Shown here: positions 1 through 11,800 of the stretch, piece after piece | Layout: each line of letters opens with the position of its first letter | Numbering within the stretch: the first letter of the stretch is position 1 | DNA from: Delphinus delphis | Lineage: Eukaryota; Chordata; Mammalia; Artiodactyla; Delphinidae | Direction of reading: 5' to 3' | DNA: 64,000 bases | NCBI RefSeq assembly: GCF_949987515.2 | Contig: NC_082690.1 | Location: 104,964,400 to 105,028,399 of the forward strand | Made by a program: the position numbers and the translations under genes | Notes under the pieces: model-generated | The model's input: only the letters and a program-made list of their open reading frames with translations | Database searches by the model: none | Told to the model about the DNA's origin: nothing

Positions 1-230
1 CCAGGTGGCCGTAGTTAGAGTCCAGAAGAGTTGGGGAGAGGCGGGAGGAGAGGAAGTTAGAGGCCTTCTGGTGCATCCTCCTGTGCCTCTGGCCGTCTTC
101 TACCCCAAACTCCATGTGCCACCTTGGGCTGTGGAGCTCATTCACTCAGTCACTCATTCATTCATCAAACATTGACTCTACTTTTCTGTGCCAGGTCCCA
201 CGGTGGGCAGTGGGAGGAGGTATGAACCCC

Positions 231-440
231 TTTTTTTTTTTTTTTTTGCAGTACGCGGGCCTCTCACTGTTGTGGCCTCTCCCGTTGCGGAGCACAGGCT
301 CCGGACCCGCAGGCTCATCGGTCATGGCTCACGGGCCCAGCCACTCTGCGGCATGTGGGATCTTCCCGGACCAGGGCACGAACCCGTGTCCCCTGCATCG
401 GAAGGTGGACTCTCAACCACTGCACCACCAAGGAAGCCCT
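231..440 (-). mobile_element. CHR-type tRNA-derived SINE (antisense)
   Basis: A T-run at the left edge is followed by a body ending in the CCACCAAGGAAGCCC-type head, which is the reverse complement of the tRNA-related promoter region of CHR SINEs. The copy is full-length and diverged only a little. A weak duplication (TGAACCC on the left, TGAACAC on the right) may be the target-site duplication. Open frames across it are repeat-derived, not genes. Confidence 0.9.
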
Positions 441-559
441 GAACACTTTTTTTTATACGTTAGCATTTCTAACATCAGGATGCATTTTCCAATGGATGCA
501 AACATTTAATAAAGCTTCACACACACACACATCCCATCCCTCTGTCAAAAACTTGAAAT

Positions 560-860
560 GATGCATCTTGCAACTGACGATGCTCTCAAATCAAGGAAGT
601 AGGCAGTTAGTGCAGAACTGGAGATGGACAGAATTGGAGACAGGAGATTGGGGAAGGCTACCTGGAGGAGGTGGGGCTTAATGGATGAGCAAGAATTAGC
701 CAGGGAAGAGGGCACACAGAGTGCTTCCAGACACAGGGCAGAAGAACAAAGGCACAGAGGTAAAAACTGATGGGTAGGCTGGTGGGGGGACCCCAGGCAT
801 AGGGGATGGTGGCAACACAGGCCTGAGAGGGGAGCAGGACCCACTCATCCAAGACCTTGA
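560..860 (+). repeat. Ancient L2-like repeat remnant
   Basis: The stretch contains the pattern 'GGAAGGCTACCTGGAGGAGG ... AAAGGCACAGAGG' typical of old, strongly diverged mammalian L2-type interspersed repeats. Family assignment is from memory of the consensus and is uncertain. No gene is visible between 1 and 1600 apart from repeats. Confidence 0.35.
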
Positions 861-1599
861 CTTGCAGGTTAAGGAACTTGCTCACCTGATCTACTTTGGG
901 CAGAGTGGGCCCTCCTCTGATTTCCCACTCTCAGCAGCCCCAGAGGTCCGGGAGCACTGCTTCTCAGTGCTAAGCAGGCAGTAACCCTATCAGATCTAGA
1001 CTGGGGAGAGGCATCTCTGGTCAGGGCCTGCATCAGGGCAGCAGCTGTGGGGATCCTCAGAAGCAGACAGGTTTAAGAAGATTCTTATCTGGAGGCCACA
1101 TAAGAGGGTGTGGTGACAGATTAGGGAAGGGGGAGATGGAGAGCCAAGGATGATGCCTGGAGTTCTGGCTTGAGTATCTGAGTGGATGGTGGTGTCGCCC
1201 ACTGACGAGGGGACCTCATTGTCTTGATGTGCTCTGGTTCCAGGCTCTGCCGAGGCTGATCTCAGAAGGTAGGCTGAGAAGTGCAAAGAGCGGGGGCGGG
1301 GCGTGGGGATCCTATGCTTTGCAAAAGTGTTCTGATTACTGGCCCACCAACTGGCATGAGGCTTTGGCTCCATGTGCCCAGGACTGGGAGGGGATCTTGT
1401 CACCTTGGAAAGCAGAGAGAGGCTCTCGAGGGCGTGTTGAGTAAGGGGTGCCGCTTTGAGACACATGGAACCCCCCCACCGTGGGCTGTCAGCAGAGTAA
1501 GTTTCCCTTGCCAGGCAGTACAGTGACCCGGGTGCCCTCCCAGGCTGAGAGAGGTTTGATCCCACTTTGTGGAATCATGATGATTCTTGTCTGGGGCGG

Positions 1600-2440
1600 G
1601 GAGTGGTGTTGGTGCAGGGTCCTTGGTCCTGAGTGGGAGCCCTGGGGGCCTGGATTGGGTCTGGGGCAGGAGGAATGGGGATTGGGCCTGGGGTAAGTCT
1701 GGAGTCTGACTGCAGTTGTCAGGTCCCAGGTCCATGGCGGCCTGTTAAGGGTTCTAGGTCCAGTCTGGGTCCCGGTTGGATGTCCTGGTCCTGGGTCCGT
1801 GTCCAGAGTTTTTGGTGTTGGGTCTAGAACCCTGGTCTGGGATTGATGGTCCAAGCCCAGGTTTGGGCCCTGCCCCTAAGTCCAGGGTTTGGAGTCATGA
1901 TAGTGGTCTGAGTCTGGGGGTGGAATCAAGGTTGGGATCAGTAACCAAGATGGGATCAAGGTGGTGGTCTGTGGTTGGGATCAGTGAGGTCATGGTCCAA
2001 AATCTGGATCTGGGGTCCTGTTGCAGGTCGGGGGTCAGTGTCAGGATCTGGGTTTGAAGGGGGTTGGGCCCAGGGTGGTGATCTGAGGTCATGGTCAGAG
2101 TCTGAGGTGGTGGTCCAATGTCTAGGTCTGGGGTCCTGTTTGGAGTCTGGGGTCAGGAATGTTATCCGGGTCTGGCGTCAGGTTTCCGACTCTGTCTAAG
2201 GTCAGGGGTCAGGGGTTATAGCTACAGTCGGAGATCCAAGTCCCTGGGATCACGTTCTGCAATGGCAGTCTGGGGTCACAGCCATGGTCTGTCTTGGAGC
2301 CTGGGATCCGAGTTGTGATCTGAGCTGTGGTCAAGGTCTGGGTCTAGGGTCTTCTTCTGGCCAGGGTCCCTGTCGTGTTCCAAGTCTGAGGTCAGAGTCA
2401 TGGCTGGGGGTCGGGGTCAGAGAGCGGAGGACCTGGTTGG
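1600..2440 (+). repeat. Degenerate GGTCTGGGGTC-rich array upstream of GRK2
   Basis: About 840 bp are built from irregular variants of short GGTCTGGG / GGGTC / AGGTCA words with no exact period. The + strand is G/T-rich throughout, so the tract is strongly strand-asymmetric. It looks like a decayed minisatellite abutting the GRK2 CpG island. AGGTCA-like nuclear-receptor half-sites occur repeatedly (about 1987, 2086, 2391), and a direct repeat with one-base spacer, AGGTCA-G-GGGTCA, lies at 2199-2211. Whether it binds anything is unknown. Confidence 0.6.
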
Positions 2441-2577
2441 GGGCTGAGGCGGGGTCTTGGTGCCGCGGGGGTCAGGCTCGGTCCAGCCCGCGCGGCCTCC
2501 AGGGGGCGCCGCCGCCCGCCCGCCCGCCCGCCCGGCCCCTCGCGGGCTCGCTGGCGCTGTGCGCGGCAGGCGGGGTC

Positions 2578-2609
2578 GGAGGCGGCGGCGGCTCCGGGGC
2601 GCGGGCGGC

Positions 2610-2643
<34 letters not shown>

Positions 2644-2672
2644 GCGGCGACGGCGGCGGCGGCGGCGGCCCG
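2578..2672 (+). repeat. CGG/GGC trinucleotide-rich tract in GRK2 5' UTR
   Basis: Interrupted runs of GGC/CGG units (with GGT, GAC and TCC interruptions) over about 95 bp. The G-runs can form G-quadruplex or hairpin RNA ahead of the GRK2 start codon. Interruptions suggest a stable rather than expanding repeat. Confidence 0.7.
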
Positions 2673-2724
2673 ACTGCAGTCCCGGCGGGAGCCGAGCGAG
2701 CCGGGCCGGGCCTGAGCCGGCGCC

Positions 2725-2745
2725 ATGGGGCGGCGCCGCCTGTGA
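2725..2745 (+). other. Short upstream ORF in GRK2 5' leader
   Basis: ATG at 2725 sits in a strong context (GCC before it, G after it) and opens a six-codon frame, M-G-R-R-R-L, closed by TGA at 2743-2745. The main GRK2 ATG is 140 nt downstream of this stop. If the transcript starts upstream of 2725, ribosomes should meet this uORF first and reach GRK2 by reinitiation or leaky scanning. Functional use is inference. Confidence 0.5.
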
Positions 2746-2884
2746 GCCGCGGCGAGCGGAGCCGCGGGCGCCCAGCGGGGCCAGGCAGGCGGCGGCGCCC
2801 GAGGCCGACGGAGCGGCCGGGCCGGGCCGAGCGCGCCGAGCGGAGCGGAGCCGAGCGGCGGGAGAGGCCGCCGCCGCCGCCAAG

Positions 2885-5800
2885 ATGGCGGACCTGGAGG
2901 CGGTGCTGGCCGATGTGAGCTACCTGATGGCCATGGAGAAGAGCAAGGCCACGCCGGCCGCGCGCGCCAGCAAGAAGATTCTGCTGCCCGAGCCCAGGTG
3001 AGGCGGGCGCCGGCCCCGGCCCGCCGGCCCCTCGGCCCCGCTCCCCGAGCCCCGACCCCGCAGCCCCAGACCACCCGGGCACTGGCCCCGAGACCCCCTC
3101 TGCCCCGCCAGCTCTCCGCGTCCCGCAGCCCTGACCGGACCCCTGCGCCCCAGGCCCTGTGCACCTGAACCCGGAGCACCCCAACGCCGGGGCTTTCCAG
3201 TTGCACTGGCTCCCCGACCCGCTCAGTGCCCCTGCCCTACTCTGCTGCCTTTCCCTTCACACACTCCGCCTGGCCCCCTTCTCCGTCAGCCCCTCGCCCT
3301 TGCCTTCTCCCCCAGAGCCTCCGTGCTCCCCTTTTTCCTCCTCCGGGTGGCCCCGGGTCCCGTGGAGTCCCCTCCTCTGCCTGCCCATCTACCTGGCCTG
3401 ACTATATCGCCCATCCTTTCGCCGCCCCTACTCTCGGCATCCCCGCCTTGGGGTTCCACACCACCCCCCCCACCCCTGGTCCCCCTCGGATGGACACTTC
3501 TGTGAGGTTTGGGGCAGACAAGTCTTCCCGGATCTTCCCCATTCTTCTGGCGGGTCACCGGCCTGGGGTGGGGATTCAGAGCGCTTTGGGGGCCGGGGTA
3601 GCGTGGGGATCAGGGTATGGTGTGCGCCACATCCCTCAGTCCCTCTCCCCTCGAATCCCTCCTCTGGTGAGGCCCGCCTGTGGTGCCCCGTGGGTACTGT
3701 TTGCCAGGGGACGTCCCAGCACCCCTGCAGCAGCTGGACCACAGCTGCCACCTTTCTGTGAGGTAACTGATACCATTGCACCTGATATCCACGTTTCATC
3801 TGTTCAGGATATGGGCACAGGAGTGGACAGGATACGGACAATAGCTGAGGCTGTCCAGCATTTTACGGCGTCTAGAGTATTTTCCCATTGCCTGAGCCTC
3901 ACAGCAGCCCATGGGCGGGTAGGTCAGGTGTGGTTTTGTCCCCATGGAACAGGTGGGGAAGCTGAAGGCCCAGAGGTGAGTGGCCTGCCCAGTGTCACCG
4001 GCATCCAGGGTGGTGGCTGGCCACCAGATCGGGGCTTCCAGCTTCTGGTTCCACACTGTGTCCACCACTGTGGCCTGAGCCAGGGGGGCCTGGCCATTCT
4101 GCATCTACAGGAGCCATGTGCCCACCACGATCTCTCATGCTGCGTGGTGAGGCCAGCCCCAGAAGCTCCTCCATCCCTGCCTAAGAGCTGCCATGCTGGT
4201 GCCCTGCCAGCCCAGGAGCCTGGGCCCGTCCTAGCTCTCCTGGTCTTATCATGTGACTTTGGGCAAGTCCCTTCCCATTTCTGGGCCTCGGTTTTCTCAT
4301 CTGTGAAATGTGGATGGTGTGAAATAAGGACTGTGACTCTGTGGCATCCTGAGTTTGAAGCAGGGCCCAAGGCTGCGGCGGTGGGGAGGGGGTACGGTGC
4401 CCACGTCTCTGGTGCCCTCCTCTGTGACCCGTTCTCTGGGTTTCAGATTGACTGAACACCAGGCCTGGGAGAGGAAAATTGGCCTGCGTTTTGAAAAGGC
4501 CGTTAGGGCCCTTTTTTTCTAAGACATTTGCAATCAGATTTCTCAAAACGGGAACCAGACTGACTGTCAGCTGCGGGCTGTCCAGGGAGCGGCGACAGTT
4601 AGAACAGAAATGAGTTCAGAAATGACAAAGCCACGAGGGAGGAAATGGGGAGTCACACTCTGGGTCTCACAGCGGCTCTCCTTGGTGGCCTTGGCCTCGA
4701 GACCCTCTGGCAGGTTGGACTTCTGCAAAGTATGAGGCGGGGCCTTTTCTGGAACTCTCTCTGTTTGGGTAATCTCGCCCCAGAATGCATTGCTTCTGAT
4801 GGGGCCCCGCCTTGGGTTGGCTCTGCAGGTGTTAGAACCGTGAGCAACAAGATGTTCCTCTTTTCCTGTCCCCTTTACATCCGTGATATTGATGGTGGTG
4901 ATAGGAGTAATGGTGGAAATTATAATTATTTATTTTTGACCTTTGTCATCTCAGTCGATCCAAAAACTAACCTGTGAGGTTGGCAAGGCCATGCCTTGCA
5001 TGTAGTAGTTGCTCAAGAAACATCAGGACTGTGTATAGTGTCTGAAACCAGGTGAGCTGTGAGTGTTAGGGGAACACAGGAGGAGACCGAGAGCCAGGTG
5101 TCATGGGCTCTCAGGTAGGGTCACCGTCTGGCGGCACCGCATTGGGCAGATTGCCCACACCTGTGAGATGGACTAGAGGAGCAGTGACTGTTAGTGAGCT
5201 GAGGCTGGGGAAGGGCCTAGGAATCCAGGCCTCCCGCCTCGGAGGATATGCCACTCTTTGCTTTATGCTTCGCCCACCCCCTGTGTCAGATGTCTCCTGC
5301 CCTGAAGATCATTATGACTGTATCTTACGTCTGCCTGGCACTTCCTAGTTTGCAAAGTGCTTTTTACTCCATTTTATCCTTTTCACGACTGTGGGAAACA
5401 GGCATGGCAGGTGGTATTTTCCCACTTAATAGTTGAAGCAACTGAGGCTGGGAGAGGGGAAGAGACTTGGTCCCAGAGGCGAGGTGGCACTTGAACTTGG
5501 GGTCTCTGGACTCCTGCTATGCATCATTTCTTCCACACACCCCTCTGTACCTCTGCTCTCAGCCCGGTCCTTGTTTTGTGGAATGTGGCAGCTGGCACCC
5601 CTGGCCCGGAAGCACAAGGGCAGCCCCCGGCACCATCAAGGCCCAGCCCCTCGCCGCCGGCTGGGATAGAGCTGAGCTGCTGTGGCAAAGCTAGTGCACG
5701 GAGGAGATGGCTCCACGCCTGGGGTCAGGGCCAGGGACGAAGGCCGCGGTTTGTCTATGACAAGGTGCCATTTGGAGCCGTTCCCATCGTGAGGTGGTCC

Positions 5801-8800
5801 CTCTTGGCAGCCTCCCTGCGGCTGGTGCCCAGGTTGTGGCTTGGCCGGGAGCTGGAGCTGCCATCACAGCTCTGACTTCTGAGCGCTGCGGAACAGGAGC
5901 TGTTGGGCACAGTGCCACTCAGTTGGCACGCGGGCTTTCCCTTCTGTCACCCTATAGAACCCGAGGAAACAGACCCATTTCTCGCACTTCTCATGGAGGG
6001 AGGCAGCAGTGCAGCTGGAATCAGGAGACCGGCTTCTAATCCCACCGCAGTCCCAGCTCACATGGGCACCAGCACGTCCCTTATGCTGGCCCAGCCTGCC
6101 TCCGTTTCCACCTCGGTAAAACGAGGGGCTGCCCTTCACCGGTGACCTCTCCGCTCCTTCGGCCCTCGGGGTCTGTGGTCTGGGCCTCTCCCTGAAGGAG
6201 CCGCTGTCCCGCTTTCCCGGCAGCGGCAGCAGTCCTGCAATTAGCGTCATTTGCTTCATGTGACCACGGAGGCCTCGTGTAATTAATCTCTGGGCTCCTG
6301 GCGGAGGAGACCGGCCTGGGCGGTCCCAGGAGATGTCCCTGCCTTCCCTGGTGACAGTGGCAGCCCCAGCGGCAGATGTCAGAGCCCGGTGCCTCTTGCA
6401 GCCTCCCATTCTCTCGGCTCTTCCTTTCCTGGTCCCTCCCCCACTGTGGATTTCCTCCTTCCTGCCCTTTTCTGGCTTCCCCGTCTCCCAGACCCGCAGC
6501 TCTTCCTCCGCTGCTTCTTCATTCCTGTTAACTCTTTGCTCCCAGGACTTCCTGCCCTTGATTTGTGGAGCGGGAAGAGGTGCAGGGAGTGGTTTTCTCC
6601 CTTCCTTCTCCTTCCAGTTCTGCATCACCAGGAGAAACCCTGCTGTTTTCAGCCTTTATCCCTTACCCAGAACTTTCCACTCCAGTAGCAGCGTTCTCCG
6701 CCCCCGCCTCCCCCCACAAAACAAGATCCTCTTTTGGGCAGTCATTCCCTCTGGGCCTTTGAAGCCCCCGCGTTCCCCAGGAATGGGTCTCCGGGACATC
6801 TTTTCCCATCTGTTCTCCTTTCCAGATCATGGGGTTTCACATTTTTGCCATTAAGTTGCTCGCCCGCCTGCTGTTCCCTCAGTAAAAGGATTTGAAGGGC
6901 GCGTGAGCATGACAGGTTGGAATCCGTGTCGGGGAATCTGGGCTCTGTCAACCCGGGAAAAACGTGTCCTATTAATGCACGATTAATTCCTAGTAGTAAA
7001 CTCCCGGTGACATCAGGTGTAGGCAGGCTCTGCAGCGGTGTTTCCTGCCTGCCCCGGGCACCCAGGGAGGCTCTGCAGGGGGGCCGAGCACCTGGGGGCC
7101 GGTGGGGTGGGTCTGCGTGCACACGGCTGGTGCTTCCAGGATACCACGCTCCCGCCTCAGAACAGACAGCAGAAGCCACGAGCACGTGAGAGTCTTTGAG
7201 GAGCGCACAGCCTCCAGCACACCTGCCCTTTGTTCCTGTGGCCCCGAGCGGCCAGTGTCCTCTGCTGGACACATAAGACAGAGTCACACTCGAGTTCTCA
7301 CTAACCTGTTTCAAACAGGAAAAATGAGGCGTTTGGCTGCCGCCTTTTCTAAAACAATAACCTGCCCTCTCTGCATCGCTGCTGACAGGGAGGGTAGTGT
7401 CTCCGCGGGCCAAAGAGCGGGGTTTCAGAAGTGGGTTTTCAGGTGTGAATGTGTTCGCAGCTCTGTTCTCTGAGCAGGGGGTTCTCTGACTCTGGAGGCC
7501 ATTCTGGGTTTGGGGTCGGGGATGGCCCCCTTTCTGGGAGCTGCAGGGCAGGGAGCCCTGGAAGCTGTTCTGAGGTGATGGCAGCAGTGAATTGCGGGGT
7601 GTAGAGGTCGTGATGTGTGACAAGGCCGCCGGAGTGCCTTTTCCCGCACATCCTGCAAGCTGTCACTTTGTGGCCACCGTGCCCTGGGGAGCCTGGGTCG
7701 CTGCGGACACTCGTGGTGGGCTCGTGTGTGGTGCCCCGTGCTGTCATTTTCTCTTCTCTGGCCCAGGACTTGCTCCAGAGTTGGCCGTTTGGGTTGGTCT
7801 TCCCCATTTGATGTGTGGCCCTGTCCTCGAGCTCAGAGGATGTTGTCAGCCCCAAGGAGAGTCATTGAGAAATATTAATAAGAAGCCCCAGGGGACTTCC
7901 TCATGCTGCTGCCACCTCGGTGCCAGGTTTCCTGGAAATGCCACGGAGGAGCGTCCCAGCCACGGCTGCAGCCTCTGATCTGCTGGCTTAACCGCCGTCG
8001 CCTCCCAGAGCGTGACGGTTCCCGACGTGGCTGCACCATGCCCGCCAGGCCCGGAGTCCCCGGGCCAGCTTGCACCGTCCTCGGTTTCGTGGTTCTGGCA
8101 TTCCTGTCACACGGGAGCATAGGAGCCATGGCCCTTGGCCGGCCAGGTGCCGGCCAAGGCTGCCCCCAGCCTGATGGGCTCCCGCAGCCACTGGCAGTGG
8201 GTGGAGGGCAAGGTGGGCAGGGCAAGAGTCCGGGGTCCCCTGGGACTCTGTACCCAGCTCTCCGGCAGAGGCTGGGCTAGGCCCTTGCCTGGTGGGAGGC
8301 CCTTTCTCAGGGAGGGCTGGACATTTTCTTGCCGCTAACTTGGTTGGGACTCAGGGTGAGCTACTCAGCTTCTTCTGGCCTTGATTTCCTCACCATCAAG
8401 ATGAGTGTGTTTGCTTCTGACCCTGCGGTCCCTCCCCGTCCATACAAGCTACGGTTTGTGACCCTGAGTGGGTGTCATCTGTGAGGCCCGTGTACCACAG
8501 AGTGAAGGACTTAGCTTTCCCTTTGAACCATGTGGTGCCGGAAGGTGCCGGAAGTCCTCCCCTTCAGCCCTAACCCCCTCCCTGCCGTCCCATCACCCCA
8601 GCCCGCGCTCTGGGCTGGGAGGGCGGAAGTGCTCTCTCCCCTGGTGTCAGGCTGGGCCTGCTCCTCAGAGCAGCTGGAGCCAGAGTGAGCAGCCCTGGCT
8701 GTCGGGCAGCAGGGCCGGGCAGCTCCTGTCAGGGGGCCCTTGCTCCTTTGGCAGGGCAGGTATTGGGCTCTGCCCACTGGGGCCCCCAGACTGTGCGGCA

Positions 8801-11800
8801 CGAGTGCCTGAGGCTGGTCTGTGAGCAGAGTGGAGTGGCAGCCGCTCAGGCTCAGGTTCGGGGGTGGGGTGCTCATGGGCCCAGCCGCGGGGCAGGCTTG
8901 CCAGTCAGAGCCCCCCCCTCTGAGGACACAGCAGGTGTGGGGCTGAGACCCCAGCAAGACCGGGTGGCTTCTGGTCACATTCCAGAAGGAGGCGCTTGCT
9001 GGGGGTTCCAGCAGGAGGGCTCCCTTCAGGAGAGGGAGGGAGCTGACGGCCCTCGCAGCAGGGCTGCGTTCTCTTGCTGTGTCCTCTCCGCCTTTTTCAG
9101 TGGCCAGCTCAGTGTTGGCAATTCAGCATTTGTTGACATCCTCATTTTACAAGTGGGGAAACTGGACATTTAAAGTCTGTGACTTGGCCTGGCCTCAGGG
9201 AGGGAGGTGGGGAGGGCCATTTGGAGCCCAGGCCTGGGTACCGGTCCGACTGCAGCAACTAAGGCCACTGAGGCCGTTCCCTGGAGGGGCTGGGTCCTTC
9301 GGGGGCTGGGGGTGGGGCTGGGGCGGGGAGGGTGCAGATACTGGGCTCTCTGGACAACCTGGAGTCCATCTGGGGACCACGTGCTCCTGGATATCAGAGT
9401 TGTTGACCTGGGCGGGGACAGGAATGCTGCTCTGGGGCCTTCGCCACTCAGACTCCGCCAGTATCAGGGAGAGGGGGTAGGAGATGAAGGTGACCCAGCC
9501 CAGGAGGCCGCCACTGCCTCCTGTGCCAGCCTGTACTTGCCACCCTGGCGGGAGCATCCCCCATAACACACTTGTCTAACCTGCCAGCTCCCTGGGCTCC
9601 AGCCCTGTGGGAATGGACAGGAAACCCTAACGTTGCAGCCCTGGGGGCCTCTCCTTCAAGGACTCCGCCGACTCTGACCTCGTGTTTGGTTGGGGGGGTG
9701 TGTTTATTTTATTTAGAAAACATTTTTTCTTTTTAAGGAAGAAAGTGGAAGTGCTGCGGGCTGAGAAGAATGCTGTGGCCATCCACCCTGTGCAGCCTTC
9801 CGAGGGAGGCAGGGTCTGGCCACTGAGCAGCGCGGAGCCCGGGCCTTTCCTCCGCGCCCTGGGCAGAGCCCCCAGGAGGGCAGAAGGCCCGCGCCGGGTG
9901 CCATGCCTGGAGAGGAGCTGGCGGCTCCGCTCTCTCGCGGGCAGGCCCTCTGCGAGCGTGTTTCCCGGCCTTTGCACGTCCAGCCCACGAGCCCGCGGCG
10001 GGAAGTGGCGGCACTGCTCTGGGCTGGGCATTCCCATCGCGCCGCCTTGGCTGAGCTGGCGCCAGTCTTGCTGGTTCAGGGGCAGGGGCTTCCCAGTGAC
10101 TACTGCAGGGGCTATGCCCAGCTGCCCCGTAGGGTCATCTGACAGGCCGGAGTCACCCTGCCTGTCACCTGCATCTGCCTGTCTGGACGTTCCCTCTGAC
10201 TATCCAGCCCCATGGAAGATCGACATCTTGTGATATTTCTTCCCTCTTTATTGCTTTGTCCACCTCCCAGGAGAAATCTGGCCCTCGCAGGGTCCCCGGG
10301 CTCCACACCCCTACCTCCCGGCTGCCTGGTCTCGTGACCCTGCCAAGCCTTCGCTACCTTGGACTGGGCCCACCCCGCTGTGCTTCACCCAGCACACCCC
10401 CCGGCCTGTTTCCCTGTCCGAACGGGAGGCCCCAAGCTGTCCCTCGCAGAGCTGGGAGCCCTGAGAGATCGGCGCAGAATGCGCCCCACAGACTCCCTGG
10501 GCTCCCTGTCTCCAGTCCGCAGGCCCCAGGGTGGGGGCTGTGTCTTGCTCAGTGTCACAGATTTTTTAGCTTCTGATGTGTGTGAAGTGCATGAGGGACT
10601 TGGGGGCTGGTCTCACCTCCTGAGTCCCTGGGAGTCCCACGGGGCCAGGGAGATGTGTCCTTGACGGTGGCTGGTGGACGTGAGCAGGTGTGTGGCCCCC
10701 AGGAGGGGAGAGTGTGCCAGCGTGGCTGAGGGCCACGTCCCGGCCTTGGAGTCCCTGTGGTTGTGGAGGGCGTCCTCACTTTCTGGGAGGGAACCGGCTC
10801 TGACGTGGTAGTTCAGGGCCACTGGGCCGTTGGCCCTCAGCTGGGGCTCTTCCCTTGTCGGCTGGAGTCACAGGATGGTGACACAGGAGGGCTGTCCAGG
10901 TCATCGGCACCCTTCTTCCTGTTGGAGACAGTTTTCGGAGGAGGTCACGGCATCTCTGAGCGTCTGGGGGGAGGGGTCACAGCTCCAGGACTGCTCACGC
11001 CGGCTCTGCACGCTCCCATGTTGTCTTGCGTGGCCCGAATGCGGACGAGGGCCCGGGAGGGCCTGGGCCTCCACCCAGACCACCTGAGAAGGAAAGTGCT
11101 GAGCAGGACAGGGCAGGAGTCGCCCCACCTGCGAGCCCAGGCCAGGGGTTGGGCGGCGTCTGCTGGCTGCACTGGCCCTGCCTGGAGCCTTCTCTCCTCA
11201 GGCCCCCTCTCTGATGGGGCCCGGGGCCTCAAGACCCCCAGAGGGCCTCGTCAGCTCTTCTTCTGTCCTTCCATCCATCCATCCAACAGATGAGCCTGCT
11301 CCTACCCCACCTTGTTTCTTCCCCTCCTTCCTGGCCCAGTGTCATCAGCTACCTGGGCTTCCTCCTGTGGTACCTACCCCCAGCAGAGTCTGCCCGCTCA
11401 CCCGCCGCCCTGGACCGAGCTTCCCAAGTGTTGTCTGCTGAGCCTCCGCCCTGCCCCGTGGCTCATCCCTGGCTGGGTCTTCCCTGCCTGCCCCCATGCC
11501 CACCCACATGCCCTGGACTTTGTCACCTGTGACATCCTGTTTGCATTTGAGGAACCCAGTGAGGTTCTGCCTTCTCCACACGGCCTCTCCCAATGACCCA
11601 GAACATTCTTTCCTGTCTGAGTCTCCTCCAGATGACAGGGCCCCACTCAGGCTTTGTCTCATGCTGTCTAATGTCACAGAACCACCAGTGCAGGACTGGG
11701 AGGGCCTGCCTGGGGGGGGGCAGGGTTGCATGGCACCTTCCACTAGGTGATGGGCAGCAGGACCCTGTGCTGGGCTCCAACAGGGGTACGGGGATACAGA

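Larger units (their letters stand above)
2440..3130 (+). promoter_or_regulatory. GRK2: GRK2 CpG-island promoter and 5' UTR
   Basis: Very high GC with dense CpG, flanking the GRK2 start codon, with no TATA box. The 5' UTR includes a long CGG-rich tract (about 2578-2672) and a six-residue uORF (2725-2745). The sequence CCAAGATGGCGG around the initiator matches the YY1-type motif that often sits at housekeeping promoters. The exact transcription start cannot be set from sequence alone; it probably falls within about 2480-2720. Confidence 0.8.

Noticed and set aside
2417..3184. 255-codon antisense frame over the GRK2 first exon
   Set aside because: It is made of proline and arginine runs translated from the CGG repeat complement; no evidence for a gene.
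3226..4455. 409-codon open frame on the + strand in GRK2 intron 1
   Set aside because: It lies in GC-rich intronic DNA with few stops, crosses MIR repeat sequence, and shows no domain, composition or start context typical of a gene.
11270..11300. CCATCCATCCATCCAACAGATGAG as a regulatory microsatellite
   Set aside because: Too short, and it resembles an L2-repeat phrase; no support for function.
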